Source of the DNA: Neoconidiobolus thromboides FSU 785
Lineage: Eukaryota > Entomophthoromycota > Entomophthoromycetes > Entomophthorales > Neoconidiobolaceae
Length of the DNA stretch: 64,000 nt
Direction: 5' to 3'
Assembly (NCBI GenBank): GCA_025603075.1
Contig: MU626291.1
Location: forward strand, 62,001-126,000
The notes below the pieces were generated by a model. That model was not told the DNA's origin. It did not search any database and saw only the letters and a program-made list of their open reading frames with translations. Each line of letters starts with the position of its first letter. Position 1 is the first letter of the stretch. Of this stretch, positions 21,571 to 33,504 are shown piece by piece. The position numbers and the translations under genes are program-made.

Positions 21571-21974
21571 CTTAATTTTTTACGTGTTTATTATTTGCGG
21601 ATTTCAATTATAATAAGTGTAAAATAGTAGAGACACATTCGACTTCTAATTAGTACATTTTATTAAAAAATAAGGATTACCAATTAAGTTTATAAATAGT
21701 ATGAATTTAAATATTTAATTGGCTATCACTATTTTTACAATTATGAGAATTCTAGCGATTGAAAAAATTAAAGTGCCCATTATTTAGTACTTAGCTATGT
21801 TAAGTGTATATTCTATTTATCAAAGAATAATTCAAGAAGCTATAAGCGTTGATTATTAATTAATATATTTTCAGTAAACTATTAATATCGCTATAGTAAT
21901 AATGCCGTATTTCTTGATATTTTAAAGTATTAGTATATCAACCATTACTAAATGTAGCAAAAAAAACTAAAAAC

Positions 21975-22117
21975 TGAATTTATACTTTGAATTTGTTTAT
22001 AGGGAGTATTTTTTGGTTTCATTATTTTCTATTTTTTTAAACGCTATTTGAGTGAAAAAACTGTTGATGAAACTCTTATAAAATACATTCCCAATAACTA
22101 TTCAAAGTATAAATTCA
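21975..22117. repeat. 18-bp inverted repeat enclosing a MITE
   Basis: TGAATTTATACTTTGAAT at 21975-21992 is the exact reverse complement of 22100-22117, directly outside MITE copy 10. Either the MITE inserted into the loop of an older palindrome, or this copy carries longer terminal repeats than its relatives. Confidence 0.85.
21998..22096 (+). mobile_element. TGGGGATG MITE copy 10
   Basis: Forward copy with altered ends (TATAGGGAGT..., ...CATTCCCAATA), recognised by TTTTTGGTTTCATTATTTTC and TTTTAAACGCTATTTGAGTG. Confidence 0.85.
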
Positions 22118-22374
22118 AAATTTTACTCAATTAGTTACTTTGACTTACACTTTGGCAAAAGTTGCGAAAAATACACCAGTTAAAGTGAACTAGACCAAGT
22201 ATTATAAATTTATATAAAAATAAATTCTTTGATGCCATATGTTAGTTTAGATTTAAAAAATATTGGATTTTGTTCCCTTTTTATAAATAGAACATCAATT
22301 TAGTCGTAACTAAGTTTAATAAAAAAGATAGCCAATATTTCTTTTTAAAATTATAGTAGAAACAAAAAACATAT

Positions 22375-24410
22375 ATGGAAGGAAGAAAGCAAAAAAAACA
22401 GGATCTAGGCAAGAACTACGTTTTTTCAGTATCAAAAAATGCATCTCAAAGTAAAGAAAAAGGTATTTGAGTCCAATATCGCTAAAACATTAATAACAAA
22501 TATTATTTAGTGCCAAAACATGTAGCTAAACCATCTCTTCCATATCAACCAAACGCTAATTACCCACCATTAGAAAAACCAAGGCAAGAAGTGGGAAAAA
22601 TACCAATGCCAATAGGTTATCAGCCATTAAGTCATGAGTTAGCAAGGAAAAATAGAGGTCCAACCATGAAAATGGAAGAACCGTCTCCTTTAACGTTTAT
22701 CCAAAAGAGCAGAGGCCCAATAGTAAAAATGGAAGAGCCACCAGCCTTAAAGTTTATCCATGAGAATGGAGAAACACAAACGGCAATGAACATAGCTCGT
22801 TACACACATACCATAAGTTTTGATCAAGCACAGAAGAGCAGCAAAATAAAGTCTGGATTGCTTCCTGTCCAGCCAATGCCTCACCATTTTTCAGTTCCAG
22901 AAACATATTTAAAACATTTAAAACAAAAGTTTCCAATTAATCCAGTGCATAAAAAAGAAGTGGAACAGATATCTAGAATGTTTAGTCATCTAAGTCAGGA
23001 CTATTATATCTATGATAAGATCGGGGAGGGTACATTCAGTTCAGTTTACAAAGGAGTGGATATCAAGTTTGATTTATATGATAATTCAAGTTGGGATTTA
23101 TTTGATGATGCGGATGATGAGGAAGAAGAATTTAACTTTAAAAAGGTACCTCAACCACCACCAAATTTAGTCTGGGATTTACCAAACTCAAACGATCATC
23201 CAGTATATGTCAACCCTAATTCTTTAACTAGAAGTAAAGGCTCAGCTAAGTATAAGTTAGTAGCAATCAAAAAGATTTATGTTACTTCTAGTTGTTCTAG
23301 AATTGAAAATGAGATTGAGTTGTTATCTATATTAAGGTAAGACACAAAATCGTAAACTTTTGTCGTTATTTATTTATTAATTTATAGTGGCCACCCAAAT
23401 GTAGTTTCTTTAATTACTGCTTTACGGCATGAGGATCAAATTATAGCAATAACTCCTTACTACCGCCACCATGATTTTAGAGTAAGTTCAGTTTAACATT
23501 ATATAAATTATAAGAACAAATTCATAAACTAACTTTAGGACACCTTTTTACTATTTTCATTTCAAGATATGCAAAGTTACTTACGTTGTTTATTACGAGG
23601 TTTACTTCGATGCCATCAACTAAAGATTATTCATCGAGATGTTAAACCTTCCAATTTCTTATATCATATGACCAAACGTAGAGGTCAATTAGCAGATTTT
23701 GGCTTGGCCCAAAGGATTGAAAATACTAATAGAGAAGAAAGATTGGATTTTGATAAATTAAGAGAAGAAGCACCCAAATCTAATGACCCTAATTTACACA
23801 AAAATCCAAACGGGGCCTATGGTTCATTTATGAATGATAAGGGGATACCAGGAGTAGTTAAAAATGATCATCGCCCTTCGATTAGAGCGAATCGAGCTGG
23901 TACCCGTGGATTTAGAGCACCTGAAGTGCTTTTTAAGGTGGTTAATCAGACTTCAGGTAAGTTTTAGTTTAATTTGACATTTAAATTGAAATTAAAATAA
24001 CTTTTTTAGCCATTGATATTTGGTCAGCTGGAGTGATCTTACTTTGTATGCTAACTAGAAAATTTCCATTTTTTAATTCACCTACCGATCATGATGCCTT
24101 AATTGAAATCGGAATTATTTATGGAAAAAAGAGAATGCAGGAAGTAGCTAAAATATTTAGTAAGTATCATTTACATTATTTGATTAACATTTATTGACTG
24201 TTTTATTTAGATAGAACATTTGATACTAATGTACCATCTGTTACTGAGGATGGTATGACTTTTGAAGAATTAATCCATTTCAACAACCCAGGTGAATATA
24301 ATATCATACCTTATCAAGCCATCGATCTATTGAAACGATTATTGATGTTGAATCCAGCAGAACGGATTTCTGCTGAACATGCCCTTCAGCATCCTTTCTT
24401 ATCAGAATGA
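22375..24410 (+). CDS. CDC7: Cdc7-type serine/threonine kinase (DDK catalytic subunit)
   Basis: Six exons: 22375-22462, 22511-23336, 23388-23481, 23539-23956, 24010-24159 and 24211-24410; 591 aa. Exon 1 uses the ATG at 22375; an open frame at 22510 begins with GTG and is only exon 2. After a Pro/Lys-rich N-terminus of about 180 residues the kinase domain shows GEGTFSSVY, VAIKK, an acidic insert (DDADDEEEE), HRDVKPSNFLY, ADFGLA and GTRGFRAPEVL. The last motif and the kinase inserts are typical of Cdc7. With Dbf4 it phosphorylates the Mcm2-7 helicase to fire replication origins. The insert between glycine loop and VAIK is long. Catalytic Lys, HRD and DFG are intact. Confidence 0.92.
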
Positions 24411-24766
24411 AAATTGCTGCTGTGATGAAGGTGTGTTCATTTTAAAGTGTGTTTATTAGTGTTTTTTCAAAATCAAATTAAGGACATTGACTGATTAAAA
24501 TTTTTTAATTTTATTATTACTTATTTGTTGTTTTATTTTTATCAACTGAAGAGAACTATTATTAAGATTGATTTGATTAAATTATACAAATTAAAGAGAA
24601 ATCCATTAAAAAACTCAAGTACTAGCAATACTAATAATAATCAATTTATTTTTGTTTCTATGTGAAAAAGGTAGATAAAGTCAAAAAGCTTCAGTTAATT
24701 ACAACTACAACTTGCGATAAAGATAAATAGCAGAATGACATGTTCCTCAATATAATCTAAGGGTTC
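24411..24766. other. Convergent intergenic region
   Basis: Shared 3' flank of CDC7 and CBF5, AT-rich. Nothing specific seen. Confidence 0.5.
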
Positions 24767-26633
24767 TTAATCTTTCTTCTTCTTTTTCTTTTTCTCTCCC
24801 TAAAAATGAATGAGTATTCAATTTTATGTAATAAAAATTTTAAACTTACATCAGTTTCAGATTTACGCTTAGACTCCTAATAAAATGCATTAATTTTCTG
24901 TTGTATTTATTTAATTAGTTATTTTACCTTTTCTTTCTTTTCTTTTTTAGATTTCTTTTCTTTAGTTTCTTCATCTTTAGTTTCAACTACTATTTTGGCT
25001 TCTTCCTTAATCTAAAAATTTATTAGTAAAACCCAGCTAAAATATATTTTAATTTACTTCAACAATAGGGGCAAGTTCAACTGGAGCTGGGATAGGGTCA
25101 ACAGCATCATTTTCTTCAGGTCTAAAAATATGAATATTACATTGCAAAAAGTTGAGTTGCTATTTACCTATGCAAATCTTTGTAAGAGGTAGCCCAGTCT
25201 TTAGGTGTGTTTTCATTCTTTTTACCATATTTATCAAGTTTTCCTTCTTTAATAAGTGCTTTCTTTTTGGCAGCCTAAAAACAATATTAGTTATTGATCC
25301 AAGATATTATAAATATTGATTACAATTGGTCCTAATCCCCAACGACGTGGATAAGTATCACGTTCCATAATGACACGCTTAATCTTAGCAGCAACACCAT
25401 GTTCACAGGTAGCCAAAACAGCAGTGTTCATTTGAGCGATAGCAAGAGCAACAGCTTCACCTTTGGTTGTAATAATAACTACTTCATCGTTAACTTCAAT
25501 ACCAGCTTCATATCTTAATACACCTGGAATCATAATCTTGGCTCCATAACATACGGCGTTGATAGCACTATCTTTTAATACAATACGCTTATAACCAGTT
25601 AAAAGGGATTCAAGTGGTCTAATGACACGACGTAAATAAGATTCTAAATTGAAAAAATTAAAATTTAGGCAATCGTATATAATTTTGTATTTACCATCAT
25701 TGGAGCTTTCGTAAACCCATTGAGCATCAAGAACATCATGCATAGTGACCATGTTATCCTAAATAAAAAATTAGACAACATAACTTTAAATTTAAATTAA
25801 ATTACATCTTCTCCATTAGAACCTGAACGTACACGACGAAGTTCTTGCATATGACCACCAACTTTAAGGAGCAAACCTAAATGTACACAAAGGGTACGAA
25901 TATAGGTACCAGCTTCACAAGAGACCCAAAATACAGCGAGGTTGCGTTCGTTATCAAACTCAATAAGTTTAGATTCATTAATGGTACGTACACGAAGTTG
26001 TCTCTTAACAGCGGAAATAAGAGGAGGACGTTGGAATAAAGCACCAGTTAAGGTTTCGATAGCCTAATTAAATTATTAATTTATGAACTCAAGTATGTTA
26101 AAAGTTAATCTTTTACATTTGGTAAAGCTTTCTCGTTTTCAAGAGCATCATGGAGACGTAAAACAGCAACGTATTCTTTACCAGCAGATTGTTGGGATTT
26201 AACTAAACGGGTGGCACGGTCAATGCAGACAATCAAACATCCAGTGACTTTGGGATCTAAAGTTCCACTATGTCCAGTTTTCTCAACTTTAAGGATTCTA
26301 CGGATCCAAGCTACAACTTCATGGGAACTTGGGTTAGAAGGTTTATCTAAGTTGATAATACCATAACTTTTTAAAAATTAACATACTGCTTAGTTAATTA
26401 GAAAACGAATTACCGTAAATAATTTTTTAAGTCTCTAGCAAGAGGAGAAGAACCGCTTGGGATAGGGGTAAAGTGACCAGTACGAGCTAAAAGTTGATCA
26501 TAGTTCTAAATAGATTAGTTTTAAACATTTGTATATATCTTGTTTGTTTGAATATTACTTTTAATAATAATGGCCATTCTGAAGTATTGACAGCTGGTAC
26601 ATCTTTAGTTGGTTTGATAACATGTTCACTCAT
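24767..26633 (-). CDS. CBF5: Cbf5/dyskerin pseudouridine synthase of H/ACA snoRNPs
   Basis: Eleven exons fit: 26559-26633, 26414-26505, 26117-26366, 25806-26063, 25695-25758, 25324-25643, 25168-25276, 25058-25131, 24928-25011, 24850-24876 and 24767-24799; 461 aa. Order: DKC-like N-terminal part, the TruB catalytic domain with [14 protein letters not shown] carrying the catalytic Asp, then a PUA domain ([36 protein letters not shown]), then a Lys/Glu-rich nucleolar tail ending in KKKKKKKD. It guides pseudouridylation of rRNA and snRNA and works in rRNA processing with Nop10, Nhp2 and Gar1. The last two exons are only 27 and 33 nt and encode the basic tail, so tail length could vary with splicing. 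Confidence 0.95.
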
Positions 26634-28205
26634 TTTAGTATTATTTTTTTTTGAAAAAAATGGTAGGCTATTTAATTTGACTTATTTTGTTAGTTTTATG
26701 TTTGGAATATTTATTATGGGAAGTCTCAAGTTTAATCCCTTTTTTTGAATTATGCAATTATTAGCAAATTTTAAACTGCGGAAAGAGGAAATTATCCTGC
26801 GTTATTTGGATTGTTTAAGTTAATTTTGTTAGTAAAAGTTGGTCTAAAACAAGTTTTTTTTTAAAAATTCTGCTTACACATTTTTTAGTTTTAAATTTTA
26901 TAAAAAGTGGACAACTTATTTAAATAAAAAAGGGAATTCTTTTGTGTTAAAATGAATATTTAAGAGTGTAGTTCTATTTTTTCTGAGTTTAAAAAATAAT
27001 TGTAGTAAAAATTCAATTTTTATCAGAATTAAACAATAAAATCTAAAGCCGTTAAAGAGCTATTTGTGCCTATAGCTTTTTGATTTCAAAATAAGTATAA
27101 CAACATTACCATATTAACTCTACTATTAGATATTTACATATGTTTCTTCCTTTTTGAGCAAAGATGGTGGCAAGCATCTTATTGGCTATAATAGAAATTC
27201 GATTCTATAAGGATATTTAACAGAAATCTAATTTTTAATAATTTTAGCTAATATTTAAAATATTCTATTTAATAAAAACAGCAATTTAATATTAATTTAA
27301 TTTTAGTTTGATTTTAGTTTGATTTTAGCTTGATTTCAATTTTATATTAGTAATAGTAAAATACTATTTATTATAAAAAAAGATTTAAAGCAAAAACAAA
27401 TTCTTATTTTATCTTTTTGACTAAATATCAAACTTTAGATCAAAAATTAATTTTACTTTGATTCTGCAAGTCTTCATAATCAAGATTTGCCCAAAAAAAG
27501 GAAGAAATGAGGATGTTTTCTTTGGCTTCATTGCTTTTTCTATCTTTTAAGCGCTATTTTAGTAAAAAATTGTTAGTAAAATCCTTAAATATAAAAATAC
27601 ATCCTCAAATATACAAAAATACATCCTCAAATATATAAAAATACCTAATATTTAAATTAAAATATAAACTTAATTTTTATATCAAACTTCAAAGTATCTA
27701 TTTTTACATCAAACTATAAACTTGACTTCATATTTAATTTAACTAAATTTTCTATGATTCAATACCACATTAAATAAAAACTTATTTTTAACTTTTATAA
27801 TGTCTAATAATAAATCAATAAAAATATAGTTAAAAATAGTCTAATTTCAATAAAAAAAATCTATTACTAATAATATATATTGATAATTCGCATCTACCAA
27901 TACTCGGAATATATAATAAATCAACTACCAGCTTAACAGCTCGAATAAAACCTCAGGGTAAGTACAGCCACAATTGATAAAAGCCAATGAAAGAAAGTAA
28001 TTAACGAATCAGATGGTTAGGAAAACAAATCAAAATGAAAAAAGTCGCCAAATTAAGAGGGGAAAGAAGAATAAAATTGATAAAAATTATGATGGAATTT
28101 CAAAATAAATAAAATAAAAAATTTATCCATTTTTATAATTAAAGTTTTTCAGTTTTTGTTACCCTTTTAAAATTGTGTTATTTAAGAGTTTAAATAAAAA
28201 TAAAA
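26634..28205. other. Gene-free divergent region (1.6 kb)
   Basis: Between CBF5 and the ANTH gene. Contains MITE copy 11 and a short tandem of GATTTTAGTTTG units at about 27300-27340. No gene seen. Confidence 0.55.
27507..27606 (+). mobile_element. TGGGGATG MITE copy 11 with duplicated right end
   Basis: Forward copy (ATGAGGATG ... TACATCCTCA). Directly after it the last about 22 bases (AAATATACAAAAATACATCC) are repeated once more, to about 27630. Confidence 0.88.
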
Positions 28206-30112
28206 ATGAATACTGCAGTTGTTAAAGCTACTAAACACGATGGTAATATTCCTAAACAAAAACATGTTATTGGTAAGGATTAGTTTATTCATTATTATTA
28301 ATACAAAATATGTTATAAAATTATAAAATTAATTAATATTTTAATTCAACAGCATTATGTTCTTTCAGTTGGGAAAATAAGGTTACTGTCAAAAATATGT
28401 TAGATTTATTAGGAGATAGATTGAGAGATAATAATTGGGATGTAAGTAGAACTGAAACTAAAACTAAACTAAACTAAATAAAATTAAAATCGTATTTTTA
28501 GGTAGTTTATAAAACATTAATAGTTATTCATACAATTATGAGAGATGGATGCCCAGAGAATGTATTCGATTATTTAATAAGAGCACGTAGTTTATTAGAT
28601 ACATCAAGCTTTCGACCAAAAAATTCGAATATTGGTAAGTTTCATTTATGATTTAATCCTTTCTTCATTTTTAAATTTTCAAAATTTAGGTTTTAATCAA
28701 GTTAAAAATATACGAGATTATAGTACTTATTTAGAACATAAAGTATTAGTTTATTCTCAAAAAAAAATAGATTTTTGTACTACACATAATAATACTAAAA
28801 TCAATGAGATGTTTAGTTTAGCTATTAATAATGAACTAATTGATAATATCAATTTAATTCAAGAACATTTAGAAGTTTTATTAGCTGCTAAGGTAATAGC
28901 CTTTATAATCATTTTATATTTATATTTATATTCAATGTTTCATTTAGATATCAGAAAATGATATTGATAGTCATATAAGTTTATATGCATTTAAAATGTT
29001 AATACGAGATATGTTAAAAATATATCAATTTTTAAATCAAGGAGTAATTACTATATTGAAAGGATTTTTTGATTTAGATTTGCCATTAGCAAAATTATGT
29101 CTTAATATCTATAAAAGATATATATCATTAACAGAACAGGTTATCAATTATTTAAACAAGGCAAGAGATATTGAAAATTATTTACAGTTTACAATTCCAG
29201 AATTAAAACATGTAAAGTTTTTATTATGACATTTCTTAGTATATTTCTTAATATTGATCTCATTAATTAATTTTCTTAGGCTCCAGTTTCATTGTTAAAT
29301 GCATTACAAGATCATTTAAATTCGTTACAAAACAGTCAAGTTAAGGTTCCTAATGTTACTTCGAATAATACGCAACATACAGAAATATCAAATCAACAAC
29401 AACAACAACAGAAGCAAAAAGGTAAAGTTTTATGTAATGATAATAATATTTTTATTAATTTTATTTCAAATAATAGTAATTAAAAAAGAAGCTATTGATT
29501 TCTTTGCATCCTTAGATGATGAATTAAATGTACAAACAAATAGTAATATTAGCAATAATAATACTTCATTTAATCCATTTAATAATGGCAATAATAATAA
29601 TAGTATAAACAATAATAACATAAATAATGATTTATTATCATTTAATTCTAATAATAATAATAATAATAATATACCATTTAATCCATTTAATCAAAATCAA
29701 CAAGTATTAAATCGAAGACAAACAACAGTGATTCCACAATTTAGCCAGCCAATAAGGACTTCTACAATGCCTAATAGTTTTAATCCATTCAGCACTACTT
29801 CCAATCCATTTGCTACAATGGGAAGTAATACTAGTAATAATGGAATGAATATGAATAGTATGAATAATAATATGAATAATATGAGTTTAGGAAATAATCG
29901 AAATACAATGAATCCCTTTTTAATGGATTCAGCTACACAAAGTTTAAATAGTAATTATCAACTGAACTCTATGTTTAACAATCCAATGACACATAATACA
30001 ACTATGAATACATCATCAAGTTTTAATACATCATTGAATCCAAGTTTTAATTCATCAAGTTCATCTACTTCTTTATTTGATATTAGTAATTCTAACAATA
30101 ATAATTTTAGTT

Positions 30113-30151
<39 letters not shown>

Positions 30152-30243
30152 GAATGAATAATAATAATTCTTTATTTAATACAAATAATGGAATGAATAA
30201 TAATATAAGTAACAATTCTAATAATAATATAAATTTATTTTAA
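28206..30243 (+). CDS. AP180/CALM-type clathrin assembly protein (ANTH domain)
   Basis: Seven exons: 28206-28272, 28353-28441, 28502-28634, 28690-28892, 28948-29211, 29280-29421 and 29489-30243; 550 aa. The N-terminal ANTH domain begins AVVKATKHDGNIPKQKHV (the PtdIns(4,5)P2-binding Lys/His patch) and continues through WENKVTVKNML, LIVIHTIMRDG and IRDYSTYLEHKV. A Gln/Asn-rich tail of about 250 residues follows with five NPF motifs (EH-domain ligands, as in yeast Yap1801/1802 binding Ede1 and Pan1). It links PIP2 membranes to clathrin and EH proteins in endocytosis. The poly-Asn runs come from AAT repeats and probably vary in length between strains. The ANTH part is well conserved; the tail is disordered. 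Confidence 0.92.
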
Positions 30244-30972
30244 AAAATATTAATAATTCATCATTTATTAATATCTTTGATAAATAAGATTTTTTCTGGA
30301 TTTCTTTTGTTTCTTATATTTCTTTTATTGTTCATTTTCAAATTTTACCCTGTTCCAAATCATTTCCTTATCCTCTCTTTCGCTAGCTCTTTTAAAATTC
30401 AAATAAAAATCGATTTTTTATATTATTAATAATAATATTAACAATTAGACTTATTTTATATGAATTATTTAATCCACTGTGTTATTTTTTTCTAATATTG
30501 CTATTGTTATAAAAATAATAGCTGAAGTAACATAAAAATGATTAAAAGATATAAGTCTATTTTGATTTGTTTTATAAAAATGGAATATTTTTTGAAATAA
30601 TTGAAACAATCTTAAGAAATAAATATAAAATAAAATAAAAATAAAATAATGGTATAAACCAATCAATCACTATATGGGGATGTTTTTTTTGGCTTCATTG
30701 TTTTTTTAATCTTTTGAGCACTATTTAAGTGAAAAATTTGTTAATAAAATTCTTAAATACATACATACATCCCAATATTAAATTTTCTATTTCTATTTAT
30801 AAATCTTATTAAATTCTAATATTAATTCAAAATATTAAAAAATAAACAAATTTAACTATTACTTAATCAATATAATAATATACGTTAATATCTTTATTTT
30901 TCATTTAACTACTAATATATTTAATATTTAATATTCATAGACAATTATTGTTTAGATATTATAAAAACTTAA
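30244..30972. other. Convergent intergenic region with one MITE
   Basis: Shared 3' flank of the ANTH and PGDH genes; contains MITE copy 12. Confidence 0.5.
30673..30776 (+). mobile_element. TGGGGATG MITE copy 12
   Basis: Forward copy with perfect left end TATGGGGATG and right end ACATCCCAATA; core CTTTTGAGCACTATTTAAGT. TA flank on the left. Confidence 0.9.
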
Positions 30973-31583
30973 TTAAATAATAAGTCTAGTTAAGATCCCA
31001 TGTTTGACTTTTGAAATTTGATGATATAACTCATGTAAATGGGATTTAATTTCTTCTTCGGATTTAGTTGGTGGTACAATATCTGCAATTAAATAAGCGA
31101 CAGAACCTTTTGAATCTGAACTTTGTCTTTCAACATTGTAATCCGATAATAAATTATTAATTTCCTGAATTAAATTAAATTAAGTATCAATTAACTACTC
31201 TAATTATTAGAAACTTACTTTTAACACACCAGGTACATTATCATGCACAAAGATAACTCTTACAATATTGCCTTCTTGTAGTACCCGAGGTCTTAATTCC
31301 AAATTAGGGAAATTAACAGCAGATAAAGTAGTCCCAATATTTAAATATTTAGTAATAGAAGTGCCCACTTCAATACCAATCATAGATTGTGCTTCTTCAG
31401 TAGAACCACCAATATGAGGTGATAAGATAGTATTTGGACATCCAATTAATTCATTTGTAAATGCTTCCCCATTTTTAGATGGTTCGACTGGGAATACGTC
31501 AATGGCCGCTCCAGCTAAATGTCCTGATTTTAACGCTTCAGCGAGATGATTAAGTTGTACCTATGAGTTAAAATAAAGTATTA

Positions 31584-31625
<42 letters not shown>

Positions 31626-32582
31626 AATATATACTTACCACTGTACCCCTTGAATAATTAATCAAATAACTTCCTTTTTTCATTAATTTTAATTCCCTTT
31701 CACCAATCATTTCTTTAGTATCCTTCGTTTCCGGTACATGTAATGTAATAAAATCACACATTCCCAATAAATCTTCTAATTTCGTGATTTGAGTTGCTGT
31801 TCCTAAAGGCATAATTTGCAATATATCATAAAAATAAACTTGAATTCCTAAACTTTCCGCTAATACAGAGAGTTGAGAGCCAATGTGACCGTAACCAATA
31901 ATACCTAATTTTTTGTTACGAACTTCATAACAGTTTTTACTAACTTTGTTCCATAATCCATTATGCATTTCTTGATTACGATCCCCCATTTGACGAGAGA
32001 GATAAATGATATGAGCAAGTACAAGTTCAGCTATGAGTAGGAATAAGATTAATATAAATATTAAACTAAGTTAAATTATCTACTTACCTACTGATCTTGA
32101 ATTGGAAAAGGGTGAGTTAAACACTGGAATCCCTCTCTTTTCTGCATAATTTAAATCTACTTGATTGGTACCGATACAAAAACAGCCAATGGCTAATAAA
32201 TTCCGGGCCGAAGATAATACTTTCTCAGTAAGTTTAGTTTTACTCCTAATAAAAGATTTAAGTAATTGTTAGTATGTGAGTTGAAGATAAGATATAAATA
32301 GAGAGAAGTAGGGATGAAATCAAATTACCTTATACCAATGACATGAACAGTTTGTATCTTTTCAATTAATTCTTCTTCCGATAATGCTTTAGTATGAGAT
32401 TCTACCTAAAAATCAAAGTTAATTGAAACTTAATCAATAGATATAAATACACTTACATTAAACCCTTGTTTATTAAAAATATTAATAGCAGTTGGATTAA
32501 TATTTTCTAATAATAATATATTTAATTGATTTTTTTGAATATTATGTTCTAATTGATATTTATTTTCAGTATTGAATATCAT
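30973..32582 (-). CDS. SER3: D-3-phosphoglycerate dehydrogenase (serine biosynthesis)
   Basis: Six exons: 32457-32582, 32329-32405, 32088-32245, 31639-32030, 31219-31560 and 30973-31164; 428 aa. It catalyses the NAD-dependent first step of serine synthesis from 3-phosphoglycerate. Visible are the substrate-domain start (ALSEEELIEKIQTVHVIGIRS), the nucleotide-binding GYGHIGSQLSVLAESLGI, the active-site Arg in INYSRGTVV, the His in LSPHIGGSTEEAQ, and a C-terminal ACT-like domain ending GILTRLII, the usual place for serine feedback. The N-terminal extension is shorter than in yeast Ser3 (469 aa). The intron at 31561-31638 carries a (TTA)n microsatellite. I use the yeast symbol for orientation only, since Ser3 and Ser33 cannot be told apart. 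Confidence 0.93.
31584..31625. repeat. (TTA)n microsatellite in a PGDH intron
   Basis: About 13 uninterrupted TTA/ATT units inside the 78-nt intron of the phosphoglycerate dehydrogenase gene, close to the 5' splice site of that minus-strand intron. Confidence 0.9.
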
Positions 32583-33504
32583 ATTTGAGAGAATTGAATA
32601 TAAATTGTTTAAATATAATAAGAGAGGAGTGAAATTAAATTTAACTTGTTTTTATACTTTCTTATCTTATCTCTTATCTTATTATTAATAAATTTGAAAC
32701 CATCAATAAAACTCACCTAACCTTAAAATCTCCCAGTTTTTATTATTCTTTTTGAAGTTAATCATTTAACTTATTTTAATGAGTCATCAAGATTAATTGA
32801 AACATTAAACAATTTTTTTCAATAGATTTCTTCTAATAAACTTCCAGCTCATTTATTATTATTCAATCCTAATTTGATATGATAATCAATTGTAATATTA
32901 CTATAAACGTTATTAAATAGAATATTTACCCTTTATTTTATTTATTTTATTAATCATATGAAAAATAGAGGTGAAATTTTTATTAATAAATAATAATAAT
33001 ATAATAGCTTTTTGTATTTATTGAAATAGCTCAAATATCAATTTAGTTATATAGTTAAGATTAATTTACTTATCACTTTTCATTAAACAATTATATTCAG
33101 CTTTATTTCAATACTTGAAATTCTTTATTTATTCTATTATATTATAATTTAATAAATATTATAACATAATATCCTTCTAAAACCCTATTTATCATCACCT
33201 CATTCAGTAATCTAATTTCATCATCTTTAGTTATGACAATAAAGTTAAAAATTAACTTCTAAAAAAATAACTTAAAAAGAATAAATCAATGTTATTTCAA
33301 TTTAAGCAACTTAAAAATGAAGAATTGAAAAGTAAAGAATTTAATTCCAATCAAAAAGAATGAGTAAAAAGAAAGAATCAGATTGAAAATGTTGGTTGGA
33401 TTTGAAATGAAATTCTAACAAATTTCCATTTTCAATTCATTATTCAACAATTTCAATTTTCAATTCAATTATAAAGCTTTATTCAGTTAACAGTTAATAA
33501 AATC
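32583..33504. other. Divergent intergenic region
   Basis: Shared 5' region of the PGDH and ELP6 genes; very AT-rich, no feature I can support. Confidence 0.5.

Larger units (their letters stand above)
21571..22374. other. Divergent intergenic region with one MITE
   Basis: Between the thioesterase and CDC7 starts. Contains MITE copy 10 and its flanking inverted repeat. No other feature seen. Confidence 0.55.

Noticed and set aside
22510-23340. Independent gene starting at 22510
   Set aside because: It opens with GTG directly after a splice acceptor and is exon 2 of CDC7; the ATG is at 22375.
26494-26748. Hydrophobic 84-codon plus-strand frame at the CBF5 start
   Set aside because: Overlaps the first exon and intron of CBF5 antisense; no independent support.
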